64,000 bases of DNA from NCBI GenBank assembly GCA_964631605.1, contig CAZVYG010000006.1, positions 38,114 to 102,113 of the forward strand, in the 5' to 3' direction. The notes under the pieces were generated by a model, which had not been told where the DNA came from, did no database searches, and saw nothing but the letters and a program-made list of their open reading frames with translations. The first letter of the stretch is position 1. Every line of letters begins with the position of its first letter. Made by a program: the position numbers and the translations under genes. Origin of the DNA: JARKQH01 sp964631605 (GTDB taxonomy: Bacteria; Verrucomicrobiota; Verrucomicrobiia; Limisphaerales; UBA8199). Positions 25,557 to 35,811 of the stretch are shown here, piece after piece.

Positions 25557-28500
25557 GTGAAAAGCTTAAGAGCCTGCGGGAAGCGTTGGCGGAGGAAACG
25601 CGGCGGCGGGAATCCGTCCAGCAATTGGCCGCGGAGAACGCGAAACGGCGGAGCGAGCTGGAGGCTGCCATCGAGGATAACCAGCGGTCGCAGGAAAGTT
25701 TTCAACAACTGTTGGAGCAGGTGCAGGCGCAGGAGGCGGAATCGAGCCCCAAATCCGGCCCCTCGAAGTTGGTCGGACGCCGGCGGGCGTTGATGGAAGT
25801 GCAGGACTTTGTCGCCGACAAACTCCTTCGGCTGAGAGAGGCCCTCGCGGAGGAGATGAAGCGACATGAAGCGGTCGAGCAACAGTTGCGGGAAAACGCG
25901 CAGCGCCGCAGCGAGTTGGAGGCGGCATTAGGCGAGATCCAGGGTGCCCAGGCGGCGTTTGAACTCGAGTTGCGGGCGGCGGAGGATCCGGCCGAATTGT
26001 TGAGACTGAAGGCCGAGCTGGAGGAAAACCAAAAGGCGCGCCAGCGATTGGAGGCGGAGTTGGAAGCCGCGCGACGCGAGCTGGCGGAACTCCAAGCCAG
26101 GGCATGGGAGCGCCAAAACGAGCTGGCGGCGAAGACGAAGGAGTTTCAAGTCAGTCAGGCGGCCTCGGAAAGAGACATTCAAGCGCTCCGAGAGGAGTTG
26201 GCAGCGGTGGCGGGCCGTCGGGAAATTCTCCAACGCCAGGTGGAGGAAACAGCGCGGCGGGAGGCGGAGCTGCGGGGGAAAGCCGCGAAAGCGACCAAAG
26301 AGCTGGCGCGGACTCAACGGCAGTTGGAGGAGGCGCGGCGGCGGCTCGACGCCTTGGCGGAGGAACGGGGAAGCGAACGCGCCGGGCTCGAACGAAGGAT
26401 GGCCGAATTGGAGGCGACTCTCCCGGCGATGGAGGAAAAAACGAAATGGTTTTCGGAGCAATTGGAGGTTGAAACGGCGCGGCGCGCGGAAGCTGAGCAG
26501 CAGACCGGGGAGCTGGCCGAGCGCCAGCGACACCTCGAGGCGGAACTGGCCCGGCACCACGAAACGCACGCCGGGCTGCTTCGTGAATTGGAGGAGTTGC
26601 AAAAGCAAAAAGCTGCTGACGAGGAGAGCGCCGGCCGGGAGCGATCCACCCTGGAGGCAAGAGAACAGGACCTGCAGACCGCACGGGCCGAAGTGGACCA
26701 ACAGGCGGCCCGTTTGCAGGAAGCACTGGCGGCGGAGAACGCAAGGCGCGAGGCAGTCCGATTGCGGGCGGCGGAGCACGCCAAGTGCCGGGTCGAGTTG
26801 GAGGCGGCCCTGGCCGAGAACGACCAGATCGAGCGAGCCCTGCAGCGCGAGAAAGAGGCTTCGGAAAACGCGAAGCGCCGGGGCGAGTTGGAGGCAGAAC
26901 TGGCGGAAAACAAGCGGACCCAGTCGAAATTGCAGCAGGAACTCGAGGAAGCCCGGGAGGAACTGCGCCTTCACCTCGAACGGAATTCAGGTGCGGAACG
27001 GTTTCGGTTGGAAAAGCAGGCGGAAGCGCTGGAAGCGGCCAAAGCGGAGGTGGAAAAGCAGCTCCAGCGCTTGGCGGAATCGCTGGGTGAGGAAACCAGA
27101 CGCCGCGAAAGCGCGGAGCAGCAGGCTGCGCAGTTTGGGCAACAGCGGAGCGAAGTCGAGGCGGAGCTGGCCCGCTTGCGGCAGGAACTGGAAAAAAGGG
27201 AGGAGGCTGCACGAGCGCAGCAGGCCGGGCTCGCGGCGCGAGCCGACGAGTTGAAAGCGGCGCAGGTGCAAGCAGCACAGGAGCTCCGGCGCCTGACCGA
27301 GACCCTGACTGAGGAAACCAAGCGCCGCGAAGGCGCCGAGCAGCAGGCAGGGGAACTGAGTCAGCGCCGGAACGAACTGCAAGCCCAACTCGGCCGGTTG
27401 CAGGAGCAGTTGGAGGAACAGCTCCAGCAGCAACGGGCGCAGGAGGACCACGCGCGCGCCGAGCACTCCACCCTGCTGGCCCGAATCGGCGAGCTCCAGA
27501 CCCAGCAGACGACGTTGGAGGAAAAGATAAAGTCGCTGGTCGAAGCGCTCGCGGCGGAAAGCCGGCGGCGGGAGGCCGCCGAGCAGCGGGCGGAGGAACT
27601 GGAGACCCGCCAGAAGGAGTTGCAGGCCGAATTGACCGCGACCCTGGAGGCACGCGCGAGGTTGCAGCAGGAGCTCGAGGAGGCGCAAAAACAACTCCAG
27701 GCGCAGACGAATAACTCCGCCGCCGAGCAAAGCAAACTCCAGAGCCGAATCGAGGAATTGGAGCGGGCCCGGGCGGAGACCGAACAGCAGGTTCAAAGTC
27801 TGAGTGAGAGGCTGGCGGAAGAGGCCAAACAGCGGCAGGAGGCCGAGGTTCGAGCGGGCCAGTTGGACCAGCGCCGAGCGGAACTGGAACGCCAACTGGA
27901 GCAATGGGGAGAGCAGTTGGCCCAAACTCAAGAGCAACTGCGGACCGAAACGCAGCAGCGGGAGGCACTGGAGAAGGCCCACCAGGAACTGGCCAGGCTA
28001 TTGGAGCTGGCGAAAAGCCAGGAACAGCAGGTGCGGCTGCGGCAGCAATTGGAGGAAGTCCAGAGGCAGTTGGAGCAGGAGAAGCAGAAATACCTGGCCG
28101 AAGAGGCCCGGATTCAGGCGCGGGTCAAAGAGTTGGAGGCGGCCCAAGCGGAGGTGGAGCAGAAGGTTGTAGCGTTGGTGGCCCTCCTGGAGCAGGAGTC
28201 CCAGCGGCGGGAAAACGCCGAGGACCAACCGGAGGAGGTGGGCAAACGGCGCGGTGAGTTGGAGGCTGAACTGGCGGAGAACCGGAGAATACTATCGCGG
28301 TTGCGCGGTGAGCTGGAGGAGCTGCAGGAAAAACTGCAGGCGTTGAAAACCAAATACCAGTCTGGGCAATCGCAACTGGAGGCTCGGGCCAGTGAGTTGC
28401 AGGCGGCGCAGGGATCGGTGGACGAGCGGATCAAGTCGCTGACGGAGGCGCTGGCTTTTGAGACCAAGCGGCGGCAGGCGGTGGAACGGATGGCGGTGGA

Positions 28501-29038
28501 TGCCATCAAGCGGCGGCAGGAATTGGAACGGGAGCTGGCGCGGCGGCAGGAATCGGAGCAAGCGTTGCGGCAGGAACTGGCGAGGGCGGAGGGGGACAAG
28601 CGGCGAAGCGAATTGGAAGCCCAACTGGCGGAGAGTCAACAAGTGCAGGCGCGGCTGCGGCGGGAGCTGGAGCAGGCGCGGAAGCAACCGGCGCCGGCGT
28701 CCGGGGAGCCGCCGATGGTGGTGGTGCTGGGGGTGCAGCGGTTGACCCAGACCCTGGCGACGGAGATCAAGCGGCGGGAGGGGGCGGAGCAGCAGGTGAC
28801 GGACCTGGAGGAGCAGCGGAGCCAGTTGCAGGCGCAGTTAGGGCAGGTGCGGCAGGAGCTGGAGCAAGTCCGCCAGCAACTGCAGGTCCAAGGTGAAAGC
28901 GCCGGGGCGGAGCAGAGCAAGCTGGTGGCGCGAATTGCGGAGCTGCAGGCGGCCAAGGCCGAAGCGGAAAAGCAAATACAGCAGTTGACTCAGACGCTGG
29001 CGGGGGAGACCCGGCAGCGGGCGGAGCTGGAAGGGGCG

Positions 29039-29272
29039 TTGGCGGAGCAGCAGGCGGCGCGAGCGAAATTGCAGCAGCAGTTGGGGGAAGTGCAAAAAGA
29101 GCGGCAATCGTTGCTGGAGAGTTCCTCCGGTGAGCAGAGTCGGCTGCAGGCGCGGGTGGAGCAATTGGAGGCGGCCCGGCTGGCGATCGAGCGGCGGGTG
29201 GAGGAGCTGACGACGGCGCTGGCGGAGGAAACCCACCGCCGGGAGGGGGCGGAGCAGCAGGTGACGGCGCTG
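29039..29272 (+). repeat. 234-bp coding repeat, copy A
   Basis: Starts ttggcggagcagcaggcg and ends gtgacggcgctg. It encodes AEQQAARAKLQQQLGEVQ through EEETHRREGAEQQVTAL-type sequence. It is nearly identical to copies B (29881-30114) and C (30388-30621), all exactly 234 bp (78 codons). Confidence 0.85.
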
Positions 29273-29619
29273 GGCCGGCAACGGAGCCAGTTCGAAGCGC
29301 AATTGGCGGAGTACCAGCAGGCGCGGGCGGAGTTGGAGCGGCGACTGGAGGTGGCGCGCCAGCAACAGCAGGCGGAGGCGGAGAAATCCGCAACGGAGCA
29401 AAGGGCGCTTCAGGACCGGATTGGGGAATTGAAGCAGTCGCAAGCGGAGGTGGGGAGGCGGGCGCAGGAGCTGGCCGCCGCGCTGGCCGAGGAAACCAGA
29501 CGGTGCGAGCAGACCGGCCAAGAGGCGTCCGAACTGAAGGAGCAGCGGAGCCAGTTGGAGGGGCGATTGGCAGAGGTGCAGCGGCAACTGGAGGAGGCGC
29601 GGCAACAATTACAGGGTCA

Positions 29620-29674
29620 GGAGCAGTGTTCGAGTGCCGAGCAGGCCCGGCTGTTGGGCCGGGTGGAGGAATTG
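29620..29674 (+). repeat. 55-bp sequence left of the gap, identical to the right flank
   Basis: This 55-base stretch up to the first N is identical to 29775-29829, the first 55 bases after the gap. This is either a contig overlap that was not merged or a real internal repeat. Confidence 0.9.
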
Positions 29675-29774
29675 NNNNNNNNNNNNNNNNNNNNNNNNNN
29701 NNNNNNNNNNNNNNNNNNNNNNNNNNNNNNNNNNNNNNNNNNNNNNNNNNNNNNNNNNNNNNNNNNNNNNNNNN
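29675..29774. other. Assembly gap of 100 N
   Basis: Exactly 100 N, a default size for unknown gaps. The coding frame is 2 before and 1 after it, consistent with the true distance between the two 55-bp copies not being the drawn 155 bases. Collapsing the two copies rejoins the frame. Confidence 0.95.
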
Positions 29775-29829
29775 GGAGCAGTGTTCGAGTGCCGAGCAGG
29801 CCCGGCTGTTGGGCCGGGTGGAGGAATTG
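29775..29829 (+). repeat. 55-bp sequence right of the gap, identical to the left flank
   Basis: Partner of 29620-29674; see that entry. Confidence 0.9.
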
Positions 29830-29880
29830 CAGGCGACCCAGGCTGGATTGGAACAGCGGCTCCGGGAACTGACAAAGGCG

Positions 29881-30114
29881 TTGGCAGAGCAGCAGGCGGC
29901 GCGATCGAAATTGCAGCAGCAGTTGGAGGAGGCGCAAAAAGAGCGGCAATCGTTGCTGGAGAGTTCCTCCGGTGAGCAGAGCCGATTACAGGCGCGGGTG
30001 CAGCAATTGGAGGCGGCCCGGCTGGCGATCGAGCGGCGGGTGGAGGAGCTGACGACGGCGCTGGCGGAGGAAACCCACCGCCGGGAGGGGGCGGAGCAGC
30101 AGGTGACGGCGCTG
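29881..30114 (+). repeat. 234-bp coding repeat, copy B
   Basis: Differs from copy A at only about ten positions. Its last ~120 bases, encoding LEAARLAIERRVEELTTAL and onward, are identical to copy A by eye. Confidence 0.85.
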
Positions 30115-30387
30115 GAGCAGCAGGGGAGCCAGTTGCAGGCACAATTAGCGCAGGTACGGCAGGAATTGGAGGAGGCGCGGCAGCAGTGTGCGGCTCAACA
30201 GCAGAGTTCCGGGGCGAAGCAAGCGTGGTCGGAGGCTCGCATCGCAGAACTGCAATCGGCCCGAGCCGAGGTTGAAAAGCAATTACAGCAACTGACCGAG
30301 ACTCTGGCAGGGGAGACGCAGCGCCGGCAAAGCGCGGAGCAACACGCTGCGGAGACGGGACGGCAGCGGGCGGGGCTGGAAGGGGCG

Positions 30388-30621
30388 TTGGCAGAGCAAC
30401 AGGCGGCGCGAGCGAAACTCCAGCAGCAGTTGGAGGAGGCACAAAAAGAGCGGCAAGCGCTGCTGGAGAGTTCCTCCAAGGAGCAGAGCCGGTTGCAGGC
30501 ACGGGTGGAGCAATTGGAGGCGGCCAAGCTGGAGATCGAGCGGCGGGTGGAGGAGCTGACCCATGCGCTGGCGGAGGAAGCCCACCGCCGGGAGCGGGCG
30601 GAGCAATAGGTGACGGAGCTG
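30388..30621 (+). repeat. 234-bp coding repeat, copy C, containing the amber codon
   Basis: Same length and register as A and B but more diverged. It carries TAG at 30607-30609 where A and B have CAG, a single C-to-T change. Confidence 0.85.
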
Positions 30622-32418
30622 GGCCGGCAACGGAGCCAGATGGAAGAGCGGCTGGCGCAGGTGCGGCAGGAGTTGGAAGGAGCACTCAAGGAGCGGCGGA
30701 GGCTGGAGGAGGTTTCCGCCTCCGAACAACACCGGCTCCAAGGCCGCATACAGGAACTGCTGAAGGCGCAAGCTGCCGCCGAGACAGAAGTCCAACGGCT
30801 CAGCGAACTGCTGGCCGAGGAGACCAGGCATAGGGAGGGGGCCGAGCAGCAAGCGCGTGACCTGGGCCGACGCTGTGGCGAACTGGAAGCGCAATTGGTT
30901 CAATTGCAAGACCATCTGGACCAGGCGCAAACGCATTGGCGCGAGCAGGTGCAAGCCACCGAGGATCGGTTGCGAGCCCTGCAGGAGAAGTCCCGGGCCG
31001 AGCAAACCAGGCTCGAAGTCAGCGTCGGGCAGTTGGAGTCGGCGAAAGTGGAGCTCGAGCAGCGGCTCAAGCAACTGACCGAAATGCTGGCCGGTGAAGC
31101 GCAACGCCGCGAAACCGCCGAGGGGCGGATCGGCGAGCTCGACCGCCGCCGAACCGAGTTGGAGGCTGAGCTGTCAAACAACCAGCAGTCCCTTGGCGCC
31201 GCGCGGAGCAGCCTGCTCGAAGCACAAAGGCAACTCGAACTGCAGCGGGCGGATTTCACGGCCTTGCGGTCGGAAGCCGGGGCTCTGGAAAAGCGCGCTG
31301 AGGAATTGAAGGCTCAGCTTGCGGGCCGGATGGCCGAAGAGCACAGGCTGCGCCTGCGCGAAGCCGAGCTGGAACAGTGCATCCGGCTGCAAAAGGATCA
31401 ACTCGCCGCCTGGAGCGCGGCCGACGCGGCGCAGAAAGCCGACCTCCAGCGTCTCCAAGCCACGATCGAGGAGCTGCGAATCGTCCAAACCGCGCTGTGT
31501 TTGCGGGTGCGGGATTTGACCGCCGAACAGGAGCGCGCCTCCGACCGAATACGGCAATTGACTGATCAATCACAAGAGGCGGCTCGCACCCACCAGGCCA
31601 CGGAACAGGAACTGGCAGGATTGCGTCATGCCGTGCTCGAAGCCGCCAGGATTGGGGCCAATATCAGCCGGGAGCGCCGGCGCGCCCAAGCCCACGTCGT
31701 TGAAGGCTGGAGAAGCCTGATCACCACGCTCCTTGACACGCCACTCTCCATGATTCAACGCGGGGTCCTGACGGAGGTCATCCGGGCTTTGGACGGGTGG
31801 ATAAAGCAGAGTGAGGATGCCCGTGGTGATTCTCACCAACCAGTGGAACCTCCGGACTTCCTTGCGTCGGAGTTCAATTGTGCCGAGGTCATTCACTGCG
31901 CTCTGGATGCTGTTCGGGAGAACGCGCGCGAAACAAACAGGCAGGTGCCAACCGCAATCGTTGGTCCAATGCCCGAGCGAGCACACGGCAGTTCTCCGCA
32001 GATTCACCAACTCATAACACTGCTGGCCGCATCGCTGCCGGCCATTGCGCAGACCGATCAGTTGGAAATCAATATTTCGTTGGAACGGGAGAACGACACA
32101 ACCTCCCGCCTCCGCCTGGCATTCTTGCTCTCCTCACCGGAAGCCGTGGAGACGCTGAGGCTGCGTTTGAAGAGTGTCGCCGACGCTTCCGCCGCACTTC
32201 GGAGCACGATGGATGGTGGCGCGGAATTAGCCTTCTCGTCCGCCTGGCAGTTGGCGCTGGCGTTGGGAGGGGCGCCGGTTATTGAGCCCGCGGACGGCCA
32301 AAAGGTGCGCGTTCAGGTCTCTGTGCCGGTGCAAGCAATCCGATCCGCTGGTTCTGAGAACGTCCTTACCCATCCTCTTGCCGCCCTGACTGAGGGGTTA
32401 CCGAGCTGTTGCGTTTGA
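30610..32418 (+). pseudogene. C-terminal coiled coil and degenerate histidine-kinase-like domain of the split gene
   Basis: 602 codons in frame with the segment before the amber codon. Residues 1-350 continue the coiled coil. The last ~245 residues have the layout of HisKA-HATPase without its catalytic residues. RSLITTLLDTPLSMIQRGVL resembles the second half of a HisKA helix pair, but Arg stands where the phospho-His is expected. EFNCAEVIHCALDAVRENA resembles the helix after the dimerisation domain. The N-box region reads SSPQIHQLITLLAASLP, and AFSSAWQLALALGGAPV replaces the GLGL box. It therefore looks like a pseudo-kinase module. A GTG directly after the TAG (30610) could restart translation. 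Confidence 0.65.
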
Positions 32419-32457
32419 CATGGCGGGGCTGGGATGCCGGCGGTATGCTGGGGTGAT

Positions 32458-34641
32458 ATGGCGCAGTCGAGAATCGGTTCGTTTGGCGGGGCATTGGTTT
32501 GCGGTTGTTACATGCTCCTTGCGGCACCTCCGGCGGCCGCCGCCGCCGCAGCGGAGGGGGGGGACCATGCCGGGCTGCGTCCGTGGCGGGATTATCGCAC
32601 GATTCTTTGGGTGGGTGACAGCGCGTGGAAAGAGCCCGCAAAAACACCCGTGTTCTTTGAACGGCTGCGGGAGATGGGCATTAACACGGGGATGGTTTAC
32701 GGAGAGGGCAGTCTCGAGCCGTTCGTCGAGCAACGTTTTCCTTACTACGTCGAGAACATCATCAACCGGGGTTTATGCCTCAAATGGAATGCGAAGGTGC
32801 GGGACTGGGACCGGTTTATCACCGATTGGTCAAGAAATGGGCGGCCCGAGGCGGCGCTGGTGCGGGAGTATTGCCTGGATGATCCAGCCTGGCAGAGTTG
32901 GTCGCGAGGCGAAATGCGGCGGGTGGCGCGCAAGAACCAGCCGCACGCCCCGCTGGCTTACGACATTCGCGACGAGCTTTCCACCACCCTTTCCGCCAAC
33001 CCTTTTGATTACGATTTTCACCCCCTGGCGCTGTCCGGATTCCGGGCGTGGCTCCAGACGCAATATGCGAATCTGGCCGCGCTCAATCGGCAGTGGGAGA
33101 CGCAGTTCAAGACCTGGGACGAGGTGCGACCGTTTACCACCGACCAGATCAAGGCGCGGATGGCCAGCGGCGAGGCGCAGCCAAAGGGAAAACCGGACTG
33201 GCAGGCCTTGCAGCGTGTCAAGTTTGATCCTCGGACGGCCTGCGAATCGCCCACCCGCTGGAATTTTGCCCCTTGGGCCGATTTCCGAACCTACATGGAC
33301 CTTTCACTGGCGCGGACGCTGGATGATTTGCGCCAGGCCGCCCGGGAGGTTGATCCGGAGACACCGGTAGGCATCGAGGGAACGCAGATGCCACACGCCT
33401 TTGGCGGATACGATCTGTGGCGTCTTTCCCAGGCGATTGACTGGGTCGAGCCCTACGACCTGGGAAACGCGCGGGAAATTTTCGGCTCGTTCATGCCGGG
33501 ACGACCCATTTTGACGACTGTTTTTGAAAAAGAGACGCTGCCAGCCCGGCGGCGACTGTGGCATCTGTTGCTGGAAGGGGACCGGGGCTGCATCGTTTGG
33601 TGGAGCGAAGACTGCATTGACTGGAAATCCGACGACCTGCGTTTGACGCCCAAAGCCCTGGCCCTCGCGCCAGTGCTCACGGAAATGACCTCCGGGCTGG
33701 CACGGCTCTTCATGCGGGCGCAGCGCGTCCGCGATCCCATCTATATTCATTACTCCCAGCCGAGTATCCAGGTGGATTGGCTGTTGGAATCCACTGTGGA
33801 CGGTTCGACGTGGGTGCGGCGTTTCTCGAGTTACGAAGCGGATCACAACCACCTCGCCCGCATTCGCAACGGCTGGCTGAAGCTCTTCCAGGACCTGGGC
33901 TACGCGCCGCAGTTTTTGTCATCGGCCCAAATCGAGGCGGGCGCGCTGCGCAAAACCCGTTCGGCCATCCTCGTGCTGCCCAACTCCCTGGCGTTGTCCG
34001 ACAGCGAGGCGGACGAGATTCGCTCGTTCGTGGGAAGCACAGATGATCCGGCTGCGGCTCGCGCACTGGTCGGCGGCGGCACGCCCGGGTGTTTTGATCA
34101 GCACGGGACGCTGCGACCGAAGCCGGCCCTGGCGCAGATGGCCGCCGCGTTGTCAGGCGCCGAGGCGGGAACCAAGGCGTTTGTGATGCGGGCGGGAAAA
34201 CGGCCGCAGACCAGAGAGGGCGACGTTGCCCAATACGCGGCCGAGCGGCTCAAGCCGGCGCCCGACCCTGGCTGGGCCGACTGGCTCGGCCACCAGCTTT
34301 CGTTCCTGCCACCGGGGATTCAGGTTGATGCCAGCCATCGGGTCCGGGTGCATCGGTTTGAGGTTTCGCGGGGGCAATTGGTGGCGTTCGAGCGCAACCT
34401 TAATTACCACATCAGCGAGGATTTGAAGCAGGCGGGAGGCAACGAGGCGCTCGAGCATGCGGTCGAGGTCGAGGCGCGGCTGGCGCGGCCGATGCACGCT
34501 TACGATTTGCGCGCGCAAAAGTCCCTGGGCCGGATTGATCGCCTGCGCTTCACGCTCTCGCCGTGGGAACCAGCACTGTTCGCCCTGACAGCGGAAGCTT
34601 TGCCCGCGGGCGGATTGCTGGAAGCGCTCGCGCGCGAATAG
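32458..34641 (+). CDS. Secreted GH42-like glycoside hydrolase
   Basis: A 727-residue protein with signal peptide (GGALVCGCYMLLAAPPAAAA). The N-terminal barrel-like half resembles GH42 beta-galactosidases. AYDIRDELSTT carries a candidate acid/base Glu. FHPLALSGFRAWLQTQYANL and ALNRQWETQFKTWDEV match the region where GH42 proteins describe travel of a helix after the catalytic loop. A later IVWWSEDCIDW segment may precede the trimerisation-like domain, and a jelly-roll-like C-terminus follows. The nucleophile cannot be assigned confidently. ATG 32458 is chosen for the signal peptide; 32434 is also in frame. Substrate is unknown. Confidence 0.6.
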   Translation: MAQSRIGSFGGALVCGCYMLLAAPPAAAAAAAEGGDHAGLRPWRDYRTILWVGDSAWKEPAKTPVFFERLREMGINTGMVYGEGSLEPFVEQRFPYYVENIINRGLCLKWNAKVRDWDRFITDWSRNGRPEAALVREYCLDDPAWQSWSRGEMRRVARKNQPHAPLAYDIRDELSTTLSANPFDYDFHPLALSGFRAWLQTQYANLAALNRQWETQFKTWDEVRPFTTDQIKARMASGEAQPKGKPDWQALQRVKFDPRTACESPTRWNFAPWADFRTYMDLSLARTLDDLRQAAREVDPETPVGIEGTQMPHAFGGYDLWRLSQAIDWVEPYDLGNAREIFGSFMPGRPILTTVFEKETLPARRRLWHLLLEGDRGCIVWWSEDCIDWKSDDLRLTPKALALAPVLTEMTSGLARLFMRAQRVRDPIYIHYSQPSIQVDWLLESTVDGSTWVRRFSSYEADHNHLARIRNGWLKLFQDLGYAPQFLSSAQIEAGALRKTRSAILVLPNSLALSDSEADEIRSFVGSTDDPAAARALVGGGTPGCFDQHGTLRPKPALAQMAAALSGAEAGTKAFVMRAGKRPQTREGDVAQYAAERLKPAPDPGWADWLGHQLSFLPPGIQVDASHRVRVHRFEVSRGQLVAFERNLNYHISEDLKQAGGNEALEHAVEVEARLARPMHAYDLRAQKSLGRIDRLRFTLSPWEPALFALTAEALPAGGLLEALARE

Positions 34642-34666
34642 AAAGAGGGCGGCCCGCGCGGCCGCC
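34640..34666 (-). terminator. Terminator between convergent GH42-like and hisC genes
   Basis: A 7-bp stem GGCGGCC / GGCCGCC with a 5-nt loop (34648-34666), followed on the minus strand by CTCTTTCTA. It lies 5 bases past the hisC stop and 6 bases past the GH42-like stop, so it may serve both. Confidence 0.5.
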
Positions 34667-34671
34667 GGGGC

Positions 34672-35787
34672 TCAGGTGCGGTTCAAGATCGCCCGCGCGG
34701 CCCGAACCAGCGCCTCGCACTCGGCCGGTGTGCCGATCGAAATGCGCAAGGAGTCGCTCACCCTCGAGTTCGCGAACCACCGCACAAGAATCTTGCGCGC
34801 GCGCAGTTCGCCCAGCCACTGTTCGGCCGTCAGACGGGGCGGGCGGGCCAGGATAAAATTCGACTGGCTGGGCGCCACGATAAAACCGAGGTTGGACAAA
34901 TCACGGGCGAGGCGCTCGCGCGCGGCGATGACCTTGCGGAAATTGGCGCGGTAATAGGGCAAGTCACTCACTGTCGCCACGGCGGCGATCTGCCCCAGGC
35001 CGTTGACATTGTAGCTGTCCCGGATTTTGTGCAAAGCGGCGATGAGGGCGGGGTGGCCGACGAAATAACCGACACGCTGGAAACAGAGCGAATAGGCTTT
35101 GGAAAACGTCCGGGCCACCAGCACATGGGGATATTTGAGAGCCAGTTCCAGCGCGTTCTCGTTCGCGAAATCCACGTACGCCTCGTCCAACACCACCACC
35201 CCCTTGTGGGCGCGGCACAACGTCGCGAGTTGGCGGGTCGGGTATCCGCGTCCACTGGGCGCGTTGGGCGTGGTGATGAAAGTCAAGGCCGCGCCAAAAT
35301 CCCACTGGCGGCTCAGCGACAAGTCGCGCACCGAAGGAATGCCAAAGTCGGGTTCCAGGGGAAAGGCGTTCTTGTCCGCGCCGTGGATGTCCGCCAGCAC
35401 GGGATACAGCGAATAGCTCGGGTCAAAAAACTGGACCACGTGCCGGCTGGCGCGCGCCCCGCGGCGGGAGGCGGGCCGGGGCTCGACGAAGCAGCGAACG
35501 GCCATCGCCAGCAGCTCATCCGAACCGTTCCCGATGATGAGGTTCTCGACCCGGCAGCCGTGCAGGGCGGCGAGTTTTTCCCGCAGCGGCTCGGCCGTGG
35601 GGCTGGGATAGAGCCGGAGACGTTCATCCACCGCCGCCTTGACCGCCGCCAGCACGCGGGGGGAGGGGGGGTAGGGATTTTCGTTGGTGTTGAGCTTGAT
35701 CAAGCCCCTGATCTTCGGCTGTTCGCCGGGGACGTAGGCGTGCAGGGCTTGTACCAGGGGACGGATCAGGGGAGGAGGTTTCGGCAT
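34672..35787 (-). CDS. hisC: Histidinol-phosphate aminotransferase
   Basis: A 371-residue PLP aminotransferase (class I/II). Family features are IKLNTNENPYPPSPRVL, GNGSDELLAMAVRCFV, FITTPNAPSGRGYP, VVLDEAYVDFA and the PLP-lysine region VARTFSKAYSLCFQRVGY. It converts imidazole-acetol phosphate to L-histidinol phosphate. ATG 35787 (MPKPPPLIRPLV) is preferred; a GTG three codons upstream is possible. It follows hisD after 24 bases on the same strand, giving two consecutive late steps of histidine synthesis. Confidence 0.92.
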   Translation of the reverse strand: MPKPPPLIRPLVQALHAYVPGEQPKIRGLIKLNTNENPYPPSPRVLAAVKAAVDERLRLYPSPTAEPLREKLAALHGCRVENLIIGNGSDELLAMAVRCFVEPRPASRRGARASRHVVQFFDPSYSLYPVLADIHGADKNAFPLEPDFGIPSVRDLSLSRQWDFGAALTFITTPNAPSGRGYPTRQLATLCRAHKGVVVLDEAYVDFANENALELALKYPHVLVARTFSKAYSLCFQRVGYFVGHPALIAALHKIRDSYNVNGLGQIAAVATVSDLPYYRANFRKVIAARERLARDLSNLGFIVAPSQSNFILARPPRLTAEQWLGELRARKILVRWFANSRVSDSLRISIGTPAECEALVRAARAILNRT

Positions 35788-35811
35788 GGTGATCACCGGA
35801 GGTGTGGAAAA

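Larger units (their letters stand above)
25439..29674 (+). pseudogene. Giant coiled-coil segment of the split receiver/coiled-coil/pseudo-kinase gene (runs into gap)
   Basis: About 1,412 codons of nearly uninterrupted coiled coil, rich in Glu, Gln, Arg, Ala and Leu. It consists of degenerate repeats of roughly 75-90 residues with a recurring core such as LAEETRRREGAEQQ, RRSELEAQL, EEARQQLQ and ARIEELQAAQAEVEQ. The first ~40 residues (SAPATESAPAPATSSG) look like a flexible linker joining to the receiver domains. The only start codon at the beginning is GTG 25439, directly at the C7 tract, and I see no independent initiation signal. The frame ends at the N gap. I label it a broken gene as assembled; it may be intact in the organism. 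A scaffold role is inferred from architecture. Confidence 0.7.
29775..30609 (+). pseudogene. Coiled-coil segment between the gap and an amber codon
   Basis: 278 codons continuing the same coiled coil: EQCSSAEQARLLGRVEELQ, then KLQQQLEEAQKERQSLLESS and further repeats. It has no start of its own because it begins at the gap. It ends at TAG 30607-30609 inside repeat copy C. The equivalent codon in copies A and B is CAG (gagcagcaggtg versus gagcaataggtg). Downstream the same frame continues without interruption to 32418. Confidence 0.7.

Noticed and set aside
26151..27968. Pro/Arg-rich minus-strand frames opposite the coiled coil
   Set aside because: They mirror the Glu/Gln/Ala codons of the coiled coil and have no independent features.
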